64,000 nt of DNA from Cyclobacteriaceae bacterium (GTDB lineage: Bacteria; Bacteroidota; Bacteroidia; Cytophagales; Cyclobacteriaceae), in contig JAKLJG010000014.1 in the NCBI GenBank assembly GCA_023151255.1, forward strand, positions 1-64,000, read 5' to 3'. The notes below the pieces were generated by a model that did no database searches, was not told where the DNA came from, and saw only the letters and a program-made list of their open reading frames with translations. Made by a program: the position numbers and the translations under genes. The stretch's first letter is position 1; every line of letters begins with the position of its first letter. This document shows, piece after piece, positions 10,110 to 18,564 of the stretch.

Positions 10110-11546
10110 TTACCCGTTAAACTCATCCAATAGTGATTTAATTGATTGGGGTGTATCTCTCGGATCGGATTCAACCAACCGGATGTTCTGATTTTTAAAA
10201 GCATCGAGATTGAGTTGTGATCCGGGGGTTGTTACTACCGCCTTTCCTTTAATCGGTTTCTTCCGGCCAAAGCCGGGCGCTTTCAGCAGGTCCAACACTT
10301 TCATACGCACCCACTGGTCGTTTACTTTGCCTTTATAAATAATGGCACTGTCGAAGTTGCGTAAGTTCTCGATATGTTTTTGACGCAAGTCGAGCAGTTC
10401 ACCGTCAAACTCGGGTGTTAAAACTTTATACCCTGATTTTTCAATCGTTTCAATAATGGGCTTTACTTCGTTCGCATCCACTTTATCATGCACCAGGTAA
10501 ACCGATTTGCCACTGGTTTCATCCAATGAACTTTTTTCCGGAGAATCCATTAGTTCTTCGCGCACAATATTTTTAAAATCTTCCAGCGGGGTTTGAAGGA
10601 TTTCGGCACCTTCCTGCGCTTCCGTGTCGCGCTTAATGTTTTCGATGAATGCCTTTTGCCGCTCACTGGCGTTAATGAGGTTGGGCGAAATCCAGATGAG
10701 TCGGGTAAACTCGTCTTTGCTTACCCGGTGGCTTTTCTCCGCAGCGTACCGGTTTTGTAAATCAACGATTGAGCGATCGGCTCCTTCCGGGATTTCACCG
10801 TAGGCGCTTCCGATTAAGTGTATAGATAAGTTAGCCTCATCAATATCCCTGCGCACAATCCGCTCAAATTCAATGATGTTGTCGGGCAGGGTTTTGTTTG
10901 GAAGCACAATGTACCCGTGTCGTTGCAGTTCGCGTTTGATGATGTTGCGTTGTACGGATAAATCATGCCCCGTTTCGGCTAAGTAGATGGTTTTTCTGCG
11001 GTGTATATTTTTAACCTCGGTTTTTCCGGCTCCCCTCATTTCGGCCAGGGTATCATAAATGTCATATGCCAGGTCAACCATCTTCATCCAGTACTGTCGT
11101 TCGGCATCGGTACTGAAGTAGTCGGTGTATTCGCGCACTTCACCTGTTTCGTTGTCGAGTTGGTACATTTCGTAGCCAATTAATTCGCGCAAGCGAGGTG
11201 GTTGTTCTTGCAGGGATAGCGGTGCTTTAAAAACTTTAAAAACCCGGTTGCGGTTTTTACCGGAGGCTTCGGCTGCTTTATAAAACGTTTCCAGGTTATC
11301 GAGGCATTGCCCTGAGCGAATGAAATCGGGCGAGAGAATGCTGACCAGTGTTGCTGCGTTATCCAGTTTAGGCGAGGTCATGCTGTCGAACTCACTCTTT
11401 AGCATGATGCTTGGTTTTTCGCCAAGCACCTGTGACAGCATCAGGTCCAGAAATTTTTTGAACTGGGTTACCCAGCCGGCCTGATCTTTATTTTTTTCGT
11501 TATCCTTATCAGCAAAGATGATTAGTACATCAATATCAAACTTCAT
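10110..11546 (-). CDS. Triple TIR/DUF4062-like domain protein
   Basis: A 478-residue cytosolic protein that reads as three flavodoxin-like alpha/beta units. Unit 1 (about 1-170) resembles a TIR domain: strand FDIDVLIIFADKD, then LVSILSPDFIRSGQCLDNLE. Where active TIR NADases have C-x-x-E-L this protein has C81-L-D-N84-L, so the catalytic glutamate seems lost. Unit 2 (about 185-330) has the DUF4062 pattern: TIYLAETGHDLSVQRNIIKREL, with IHLIGSAYGEIPEG. Unit 3 (about 347-478) again looks TIR-like (SVYLVHDKVDANEVKPIIE, ... FDSAIIYKG). There is no signal peptide or membrane helix. The gene lies 21 nt after the Npt-like gene and 44 nt before the nSTAND gene. A scaffold or signal-relay role is inferred. 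Confidence 0.8.
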   Translation of the reverse strand: MKFDIDVLIIFADKDNEKNKDQAGWVTQFKKFLDLMLSQVLGEKPSIMLKSEFDSMTSPKLDNAATLVSILSPDFIRSGQCLDNLETFYKAAEASGKNRNRVFKVFKAPLSLQEQPPRLRELIGYEMYQLDNETGEVREYTDYFSTDAERQYWMKMVDLAYDIYDTLAEMRGAGKTEVKNIHRRKTIYLAETGHDLSVQRNIIKRELQRHGYIVLPNKTLPDNIIEFERIVRRDIDEANLSIHLIGSAYGEIPEGADRSIVDLQNRYAAEKSHRVSKDEFTRLIWISPNLINASERQKAFIENIKRDTEAQEGAEILQTPLEDFKNIVREELMDSPEKSSLDETSGKSVYLVHDKVDANEVKPIIETIEKSGYKVLTPEFDGELLDLRQKHIENLRNFDSAIIYKGKVNDQWVRMKVLDLLKAPGFGRKKPIKGKAVVTTPGSQLNLDAFKNQNIRLVESDPRDTPQSIKSLLDEFNG

Positions 11547-11567
11547 GGTGGTTACTTGGTTATGGGG

Positions 11568-14500
11568 TTAAGCTATGTTCTTTTGCTCGGTTACATTTTT
11601 TATCAGTTGCTCCACCAATTCGTGGTGGTTGGCAATTACGAAATAGAAGTCAACGAGGTTTATTCTAAACACTACTGATCGTTCGATGGCCTCCAATTCG
11701 TTAGGTAGAATGGCGGCCCCGTTCTGACGGAAGATATCGCCATATATGCTCCCGGTATGAAGGGTATATCGAACCAAATCGCCTTCCTTAAGTTTTACTG
11801 TTCCGTGAGCAACGATAAAAATAGGGGCGTTCTGGTCGGAGGTAAAGTTTATCTTCTCACCGGGTAAGAGGTCAAGCGGGATAATTTTATCAAACAGGTC
11901 GGCCAGCAACACACCGCTGATGTTTTTAAATTCGGGCAGTTGCTTTAAAAAGAGTACCATCTCAATGCCGAGGAAAAATCCGTCATTCAAGCCATCCAGC
12001 AACTGGTTGTTTTCGATGGCTGAATCAAGAAATTTTTTGTCGCGGTTGGGCAGGCGCTGGCTGATGATGTTGTAGGTTGATCGGTCTTTGTTATAAATAA
12101 CCCAGGCGGCAGTTTCCTGAAGCAGTTTGTCTTTATTAAACATCTGGGCGATAAGTCCCCGGCTAATACGAAAGTCTTTTATGAAGGCCGAAGTGTACAC
12201 GGCACACACTTTCGTCCAGCGGTTGTTTTGGTTAAAATCACGGTTTAAAATGTAATTGATAACCTGGATGGGGTTATAACTTTCGCGCGGAAAATATATC
12301 TGAAGTTGTTCCAGTTTTTTTTCGATGGCGATGTCATCAAAAAGCGGAAAGAGTTTAGGCTTTAGATCCTGGTCAACAAACAAATCCATTAGTTCAATGG
12401 CATAGGCAATGCCGTTGGGGTCGCCTGATTGGATGTTTTCGCGTACCAGTTGTACGGCTTCGGGGTCGTACAAAATGGAGAGCAGGATGGTAATCTGATC
12501 GTAGTTTAGCCGTATCTCTTCGCGTATGGCTTCGCGTAATAATAAATACTCCTCCTGGTCGGGCAGTTCGCTTAAAGCAGCCAGGTTCCAGAGGGTTTTT
12601 CCGATTTCGGTTTCCAGCAGATCCATAACTTCGCGTGCTTGCCTGCCGGTGGCCCGGTAGTTGATGTACCGCAATGAATAGAGAATTTGTTTTACAATGC
12701 GCTTATCCGGGTAGTCGGCTTTTTTCCAAAGTAATTGCAAGGCTTTGTCACCTCCGATACGCCCCATGATCTGCACGATGCGTAGCATTACCAGGTCGGT
12801 TTGCCCTGATTTATGAAATGCTGTTTCTAATGCATCCAACGCAGCTTCGCCGGCTTCAATGAGTGCCGATGCGGCCTGGTGACCATAAGAGGGGGATGAA
12901 AGCAGGTCAATGAGAACGGGAAATGTTTCGGGCCGTTTAACCTTCCGGGCAGTGACAATGGCTTCGTTGCGCACGGTGTAATCCACATCGCGCAACAATT
13001 CCAGTAAAACAAAAATGGTGCGTTGACTTATAAGTTTTCGCAACAATTTGGCGGCTAGCATACGGTCAGCCGGCTTTACCGATTTACTGAGTTTCATCAG
13101 CCGGTCAGGTGCAATGGAAAGCACATCGCTGTCTTCGGCTGAGCCTTGGGCGGTTTGAGCCAGTTCGCGCAGCTCCGGGTTTTTTTCCAGATCTTTTTCG
13201 ATGCCCAGTGCTCTAATGCGTTCAACAGCAAATGTTTTTATAGAGGGATTGGTGCTGCTGGTCATCCGGATAATGGCATTTTCAAATAATGCGGGCTCCA
13301 GTTTTTCCATCAGCTTAAGCCCGTAAATTACTTTGTCTTCGGCCGTGCCATTTACTTCTTTCTCAAGCACCTTGTCAACAGTGTACTCCCGTTCCACATG
13401 ACCAACAACCTTGGTTTTATTTTTAATAAGGGTTGTTTGTAACGTATGCCTGTAGCTGTTGTATATGCGGCTGCCAACAAAGTACCAGATGGCGATTACG
13501 GGTAAGGTAAACAAGGTGATGTAAAAAATATCAAAGATCTCCACCCGGTTAATTAGGGCAATAAGGCCTCCGGCAATAACCATAGCAAAAGCAGCCACGG
13601 TGCCTTCCAATTTTGTCTGAATATCAATTTTGATGTTGGTTTCGAAGGGCAGTTGGTAGAGTTTCAGTGCTGGTTCGTCCAGCGATTCTTTTACAGAAAG
13701 AATAAACAACTGGCTCATCGCAATCATCACAAAAAAAATCGTGAAGGAGGGACTTTCCAGCGTGTACCCGAAAATGATACCGATGACCAGGGCGGCCACA
13801 GTAAAAATGGCGATGAGGATGGGATTAACCAGTATGGCTACCCGAAGGCCGTAATCGGCAATCACCCGGTCGGCTGCAAACGTCTGGAAAAGGAAACTGA
13901 AGATAACCACCGTGGCTTCGAACAACGATAAAAAATTGGCAAGCTCTTCCGGTTTAAATTGCTGTGTTGAAACATTCAGGAAAAGGTAGTCGATGAACTT
14001 TAAACTCACCATACCAATCACAATGAAAATAGATAGAAAAACAAGGTACTTGTTTTTGAAGAAGCCAATGATGCTTACCTTCTGATTGGTCTGTTGCTCT
14101 TTTTTTAACGACCAGTTTTCACCGCCATATTTCGATGAAAGTATAAAGAAGAGGATGGTAAAAATGGTAATACTAACCAAACTGATGGTATACAGCGAGT
14201 CGATATCGGGCAGTAATGGAAGTACGACAGGGATGGCAAAGAACGAAATAAGGGAAGCAATCAAAGCCCCCTGATCAACGCTGCCAAAAAGGCGCTTGGT
14301 TTGCCGCACATTAAACATGCGGTTAAAGCCTCCCCAAAAAACAAGCAAAACGATAAGGGTAAAAGGCGCCAGTTGGGTAAATCCGAAATAATAAATGCGC
14401 TCCTTGTCGTTAATAAATTGGTCGGCAAATTCGATAGCCGCAGTAATAATAGTTATCGTTATCAGGCTGAGCATGCCCAGCAGTTGAAAGGGGATTCTTC

Positions 14501-14732
14501 GCTGGAGAAAATTGTAGGTAATGGTGGCGGCCATACCGAACAGGCCGGCTATGGCGAAGGCGGGCGGCAGGTCGGTTTTTGCATTATGGTTATTCAGAAA
14601 TAAGGTCTGGGCTGCAACAGAGAAGGTGGCCAGAAAGGCACCCATAAAAAAACTCATGATGAGAAGCAGGACCACACGACCCTCTTCCCCTTCCTCCAGA
14701 TCAAACAGGCGGGTGAGCAGACTTTTCTTCAT
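11568..14732 (-). CDS. Npt/ADP-ATP carrier-like membrane protein with HEAT repeats and cyclic-nucleotide-binding-like domain
   Basis: A 1054-residue polytopic protein. Residues 1 to about 440 hold about 12 membrane helices and resemble the bacterial nucleotide-transporter (Npt, TLC ATP/ADP carrier-like) branch of the MFS, starting MKKSLLTRLFDLEEGEEGRV. Residues about 480-830 are HEAT-type helical repeats (MLAAKLLRKL, VDYTVRNEAIVTARKV, PSYGHQAASALIEAGEAALD). Residues about 920-1045 look like a cyclic-nucleotide-binding fold (LLPGEKINFTSDQNAPIFIV, VKLKEGDLVRYTL, SIYGDIFRQ). The canonical phosphate-binding RxA motif is not obvious, so cNMP binding is uncertain. It is the first gene of the minus-strand operon. 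Transport of nucleotides is known for Npt proteins of intracellular bacteria, but in free-living Bacteroidota these fusions may be sensors. Confidence 0.82.
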   Translation of the reverse strand: MKKSLLTRLFDLEEGEEGRVVLLLIMSFFMGAFLATFSVAAQTLFLNNHNAKTDLPPAFAIAGLFGMAATITYNFLQRRIPFQLLGMLSLITITIITAAIEFADQFINDKERIYYFGFTQLAPFTLIVLLVFWGGFNRMFNVRQTKRLFGSVDQGALIASLISFFAIPVVLPLLPDIDSLYTISLVSITIFTILFFILSSKYGGENWSLKKEQQTNQKVSIIGFFKNKYLVFLSIFIVIGMVSLKFIDYLFLNVSTQQFKPEELANFLSLFEATVVIFSFLFQTFAADRVIADYGLRVAILVNPILIAIFTVAALVIGIIFGYTLESPSFTIFFVMIAMSQLFILSVKESLDEPALKLYQLPFETNIKIDIQTKLEGTVAAFAMVIAGGLIALINRVEIFDIFYITLFTLPVIAIWYFVGSRIYNSYRHTLQTTLIKNKTKVVGHVEREYTVDKVLEKEVNGTAEDKVIYGLKLMEKLEPALFENAIIRMTSSTNPSIKTFAVERIRALGIEKDLEKNPELRELAQTAQGSAEDSDVLSIAPDRLMKLSKSVKPADRMLAAKLLRKLISQRTIFVLLELLRDVDYTVRNEAIVTARKVKRPETFPVLIDLLSSPSYGHQAASALIEAGEAALDALETAFHKSGQTDLVMLRIVQIMGRIGGDKALQLLWKKADYPDKRIVKQILYSLRYINYRATGRQAREVMDLLETEIGKTLWNLAALSELPDQEEYLLLREAIREEIRLNYDQITILLSILYDPEAVQLVRENIQSGDPNGIAYAIELMDLFVDQDLKPKLFPLFDDIAIEKKLEQLQIYFPRESYNPIQVINYILNRDFNQNNRWTKVCAVYTSAFIKDFRISRGLIAQMFNKDKLLQETAAWVIYNKDRSTYNIISQRLPNRDKKFLDSAIENNQLLDGLNDGFFLGIEMVLFLKQLPEFKNISGVLLADLFDKIIPLDLLPGEKINFTSDQNAPIFIVAHGTVKLKEGDLVRYTLHTGSIYGDIFRQNGAAILPNELEAIERSVVFRINLVDFYFVIANHHELVEQLIKNVTEQKNIA

Positions 14733-14956
14733 GAAACTCGGCTAAGCAACCTAAAATTCGATATTCTTCAAATTATTTCCTACAAGCGCCCAATTTTTTC
14801 GATTCCAGTTACTTAAGCCACATGCTATTTAAGAGATACTTTAACTATCAATTAATAATGCCTTAATCGGCTTAGGTTTCCCATGCTTGTAAGATTGCCC
14901 TTAAAAACGGAGGTTTTGTGCCCGGTTATGTGCTTAACATTGCAGCCAAATAATCT
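14733..14956. promoter_or_regulatory. Divergent intergenic region between signalling operon and PorE-like gene
   Basis: This 224-nt, AT-rich gap must hold the promoters for the six-gene minus operon and for the plus-strand OmpA-family gene. I found no perfect TTTG-N19-TAnnTTTG pair on either strand, only partial matches such as AATAATTTG on the minus strand, so no promoter is called. Confidence 0.4.
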
Positions 14957-17266
14957 ATGGTTATGAAAAGACTCCTTTTATTTATGATAGTTGGTGTGGT
15001 TCTGTCGGCACCGGCAGTGGCACAATCAGGCAAAGCGCTGGCCGAAGCTGAACGTTATTTCAGTATTAAGAATTACGAACAGGCCCTGCCCTTGTTTCTG
15101 GAAGCCATCCAATCGGGCGAAAAGGACCCCCTGGTACACTATAAAACCGGGGTTTGTTACCAGAGATCAGCTAACATTCAGGATCAATCCAAGGCAATTG
15201 GCTACTATGTTTTTGCGCTTAAAAACAAAGCTGCGGTTCCTCCTGCGGCTTATTACGATTTAGGCGAGCTTTACCTGCGCAACGAGGATCTTCAGCGTGC
15301 CATCGAATCATTTAACCAGTACAAAACACTTGTTAAAGCCGATAAGGCGGCTGTTGCCAGAGCCGATCGCGCCATTGAAATTTGCCACAATGCCATCGCA
15401 CTGATGTCGGTACCGCGTTCGGTTACTGTGCACAACTTCAGTTCGGTGGTTAACACAGCCTATACCGAGTATAATCCGGTGGTTTCGGCTGATGAGAGCA
15501 TAATGGCGTTCACGGCTTTGCGCCCCAATACCGGTAAAACCCGTTCGGGCGATAAGTTTATCGAAGAAATTTACATTGCCTATAACAACTCGGGGAACTG
15601 GACTGAGCCTGTGGCTATTCCGGTTTCGTCCGAAAAGAACGTGGGTACCGCGGGCATATCAGCCGATGGCCAGAAGATGATGATCTTTATGGGTGGGGTG
15701 GACGACCCCGGTAATATTTTTGTGATTAATCGCTCAGGTGAAGCATGGTCTAAGCCAACAGTGCTTGCACCTACCCTAAACAGCAAATACCTGGAAACAA
15801 CGGCCAGCATTACACCCGATGGTAAAACCATTTACTTTGCCAGCGATAAACCTGGCGGAAAAGGCGGCCTGGATATCTATAAAACCGAGTTGCTTCCCAA
15901 CGGCACCTGGAGTGCGCCTGTTAACCTGGGAGAACCCATCAATACCAAAGACGATGAGGATGCTCCGTTTATTCACCCCGATCAGAAATCATTATTCTTT
16001 ACATCCAATGGACATAACACCATAGGTGGTCGCGATATTTTTACAACTAAGCTTGTTAATGGCAAATGGACTAAGCCTGAAAACATGGGCTACCCGGTAA
16101 ACACCACGGCTAACGATAACTACTTTACATTGATTGCCAACGGAACACGGGGATATTTTTCTTCAGATCGGAAAGGCGGATACGGGGCGCAGGACATTTA
16201 TTACCTCGATATGCCTCCTCACGCATCAAACATTCCATTAACGATGATCAAAGGAAAAATTCTTAACGGTGAAACCGGCAAACCAATTCCTACGAAAATT
16301 TATGTGATTGATAATGAGACGAACAAGCGCCTCGACTTTGTGTACGATCCCGATCCGGAAACCGGCAGTTATCTGATCATCTTGCCCCCGGCAAAGAATT
16401 ATGACATTGTAATTGAGTCTGAAGATTTTCTGCCATACACCGTTAATGTAAACGTGCCAAACCAGGATTACTTCTACGAGCTGTATCAGCAGATAAACCT
16501 GAAGGCCATCCGGCAGTTTGACGTAGTGGTGGGCCAGGAAGTGGAGGTGAAAAATGCCTTTTATGATGCGAACCAGGATGTGAAAGCCGACTTACGGAAA
16601 TCGCATGAAGTGAAACTGGCGCAAACCGGCAAGGTGGATGTGTACGACCTGATGTTCGACCTGATTGCTGCCGGTGATGATGAAGGTGTGGATTATGTGC
16701 TGGAACTTATCCGCTTAAGCAATACCATTGATAATGTTGATTTTTCTGACGGCAACAAAAAACTGGAAGTAGCTACACGTACGTATTACTATGATGAAAG
16801 CGATGAAAGCAAGTTTGAGCAGAAAAATGTTGGCGATAAAACCATTTTGTCGCTGCCTACTTTTGAGGTAACCAAGGAGGCATTGCAGCAGAAAAACCAA
16901 CCGGCCAAAAAGCCAGCGGTTTATGACAGGGCTGTTCTGACGAAACAGCTAAAAATTTATTTTGATGCCGGTAAGAGTAGTCTGAAGCCGCAATACAACC
17001 CGCAACTTGACGAAGTGTTGACCATATTGAATAAGTATCCGGAATTGAGTGTGGAGATTTCGGGTTTTGCCTCGCAGGAAGGCTCGGAAGAAATGAATCG
17101 TGAACTTTCGAATAAGCGGGCTATTGAAGTACTTAACTACCTGAATCACAGAGGTATCGTGCGAAGAAGAATTGTGGCTAAGGGTTACGGTGCCACTAAA
17201 ACCGAAAGCAGCAAGGAAGAAGGCCGCAGGGTAGAGGTGCGCATTGTGGATACTGCTGCCTTATAA
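14957..17266 (+). CDS. PorE-like TPR / PD40 propeller / carboxypeptidase-regulatory / OmpA protein
   Basis: A 769-residue envelope protein. The signal peptide ends VLSAPAVAQ. Residues about 25-150 are TPR repeats (AEAERYFSIKNYEQALPLFL, YDLGELYLRNEDLQRAIESF). Residues about 165-420 are PD40/WD40-like blades (ASITPDGKTIYFASDKPGG, PFIHPDQKSLFFTSNG). Residues about 425-500 form a carboxypeptidase-regulatory-like domain (IKGKILNGETGKPIPTKIYV). The C-terminal 110 residues are an OmpA peptidoglycan-binding domain (IYFDAGKSSLKP, NRELSNKRAIEVLNYL). This domain order is that of PorE, a T9SS component in Porphyromonas, but paralogues with the same order are common and no other T9SS core gene is adjacent. 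A second in-frame ATG at 14963 is an equally good start. A terminator follows. Confidence 0.85.
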   Translation: MVMKRLLLFMIVGVVLSAPAVAQSGKALAEAERYFSIKNYEQALPLFLEAIQSGEKDPLVHYKTGVCYQRSANIQDQSKAIGYYVFALKNKAAVPPAAYYDLGELYLRNEDLQRAIESFNQYKTLVKADKAAVARADRAIEICHNAIALMSVPRSVTVHNFSSVVNTAYTEYNPVVSADESIMAFTALRPNTGKTRSGDKFIEEIYIAYNNSGNWTEPVAIPVSSEKNVGTAGISADGQKMMIFMGGVDDPGNIFVINRSGEAWSKPTVLAPTLNSKYLETTASITPDGKTIYFASDKPGGKGGLDIYKTELLPNGTWSAPVNLGEPINTKDDEDAPFIHPDQKSLFFTSNGHNTIGGRDIFTTKLVNGKWTKPENMGYPVNTTANDNYFTLIANGTRGYFSSDRKGGYGAQDIYYLDMPPHASNIPLTMIKGKILNGETGKPIPTKIYVIDNETNKRLDFVYDPDPETGSYLIILPPAKNYDIVIESEDFLPYTVNVNVPNQDYFYELYQQINLKAIRQFDVVVGQEVEVKNAFYDANQDVKADLRKSHEVKLAQTGKVDVYDLMFDLIAAGDDEGVDYVLELIRLSNTIDNVDFSDGNKKLEVATRTYYYDESDESKFEQKNVGDKTILSLPTFEVTKEALQQKNQPAKKPAVYDRAVLTKQLKIYFDAGKSSLKPQYNPQLDEVLTILNKYPELSVEISGFASQEGSEEMNRELSNKRAIEVLNYLNHRGIVRRRIVAKGYGATKTESSKEEGRRVEVRIVDTAAL

Positions 17267-17291
17267 GATTTTGAGTAATCTCTGAGCGGAC

Positions 17292-17331
17292 AGCCGTCAT
17301 GCGACTTCAAGTCACAGGGACGGCTTTTTTT
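17292..17331 (+). terminator. Rho-independent terminator
   Basis: Stem AGCCGTC (17292-17298) pairs with GACGGCT (17319-17325) and runs into a T-tract to 17331. It lies 25 nt after the PorE-like stop, and its T-tract reaches the stop codon of the convergent queA. Confidence 0.85.
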
Positions 17332-18514
17332 ATGGTATAAGTAGCGAACTGTCGCCATAGCTGAGGAAGCGGTAATCGTTTTTCAGAGCTTCCTCATAAA
17401 TACGTTTCCAATCATCACCCACAAGGGCTGCAACCAGTAAAATCAGCGTTGAGGCGGGTAGATGAAAGTTTGTGATGAGGCCCTTACAAATTTTAAAAGT
17501 ATATCCCGGGTAAATGTAGATGGAGGTGTTGCCGCTAACCGTATTGGTTTGAAGTTTATCGAATCGCTTTAAAATTGCCTGCAGGGCTTCGTTAGCCGAA
17601 GGAAGGTTGGTGTATTGCTGATACGGATCGGATTGCGTTATAAAAAATTCTGAATCGGGATTATCCACTAATTTAACGCCATACCAGTACAAACTTTCCA
17701 GCGTACGCATGGCCGTGGTGCCAACTGCTACGGTCAGCCGGTTGGGTTGAAGTAAGGAGAGTATGTTTTCTTTATTAATAATGATTTGCTCGTTGTGCAT
17801 TTCATGTTGAAGAGCATCGTTAGTCTTTACGGGCAAAAACGTTCCTGCACTTACATGCAGCGTCAGAAAATTACTTTGTATTCCTTTCGATTTTAGTGAC
17901 TCAAAAACGGCATCCGTAAAATGTAAACCCGCTGTTGGTGCGGCCACAGCGCCTTCATTTACCGAATAAACTGTTTGGTATCTGGCAGCATCTTCCGGTT
18001 CAGACTCACGCCTGATATAGGGTGGTAACGGTACTGCGCCAACTTGCTCCAGTACTTCGCTAAACGTATGTGTTGCAGGGTGCCAGCTCAAATTCACCAG
18101 GCCCGTTTCACGATCAATCAGTTCAGCCTGTAAATTCAGGTTGCCGGCAACAGCATTAAGAACTGTGTTGGGTGTCCATCGCTTCAGGTTGCCGATGCTG
18201 CATTGCCAGATGCAAGCACCCGATGTTTGCATGGCCAAGGCAAGGTCAGTTGATGGTTGAACAGGGTGGAGTAAAAAAATCTCGATCACAGCACCGGTAT
18301 TTTTTGTAAACAGCAGCCGTGCACGTATTACCCGAGTATTGTTAAAATAAAGCACAGCCCCGGCTGGAAGGTAGTGCGCCAGCGATTTAAAAACAGTGTG
18401 TTCAATTAATCCGTTTCGGTAAATGAGCAATTTGGATGCGTCCCGTTCGGGTAATGGGTGTGTGGCAATTCGCTCCTGGGGTAAATCGTAAGTAAAGTCG
18501 GTAATGCGCAGCAT
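17330..18514 (-). CDS. queA: tRNA preQ1(34) S-adenosylmethionine ribosyltransferase-isomerase QueA
   Basis: QueA transfers and isomerises the ribosyl part of SAM onto preQ1 at the tRNA wobble base, giving epoxyqueuosine. The family signatures are plain: the start FTYDLPQERIATHPLPERDASKLL, then YFNNTRVIRARL, the substrate loop EGAVAAPTAGLHFT, and FITNFHLPASTLILLVAALVG near the C-terminus. I place the start at the ATG at 18514 (MLRITDF, 394 residues), because QueA proteins begin just before this motif; an upstream ATG at 18541 would add nine residues. At about 394 residues it is longer than the 340-360 of proteobacterial QueA. It is divergent from menC, with about 50 nt between the starts. Confidence 0.93.
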   Translation of the reverse strand: MLRITDFTYDLPQERIATHPLPERDASKLLIYRNGLIEHTVFKSLAHYLPAGAVLYFNNTRVIRARLLFTKNTGAVIEIFLLHPVQPSTDLALAMQTSGACIWQCSIGNLKRWTPNTVLNAVAGNLNLQAELIDRETGLVNLSWHPATHTFSEVLEQVGAVPLPPYIRRESEPEDAARYQTVYSVNEGAVAAPTAGLHFTDAVFESLKSKGIQSNFLTLHVSAGTFLPVKTNDALQHEMHNEQIIINKENILSLLQPNRLTVAVGTTAMRTLESLYWYGVKLVDNPDSEFFITQSDPYQQYTNLPSANEALQAILKRFDKLQTNTVSGNTSIYIYPGYTFKICKGLITNFHLPASTLILLVAALVGDDWKRIYEEALKNDYRFLSYGDSSLLIP

Positions 18515-18564
18515 GAAAAACCGTAAAGTTAAGCCTTTCAATTATTTCATATTTTCGCGTACCG

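Noticed and set aside
1-14732. The TIR/STAND operon as a typical anti-phage defence island
   Set aside because: No restriction-modification, toxin, nuclease or phage-linked genes adjoin, the TIR site appears inactive, and half the operon encodes envelope proteins. Defence remains possible but is not supported by the sequence.
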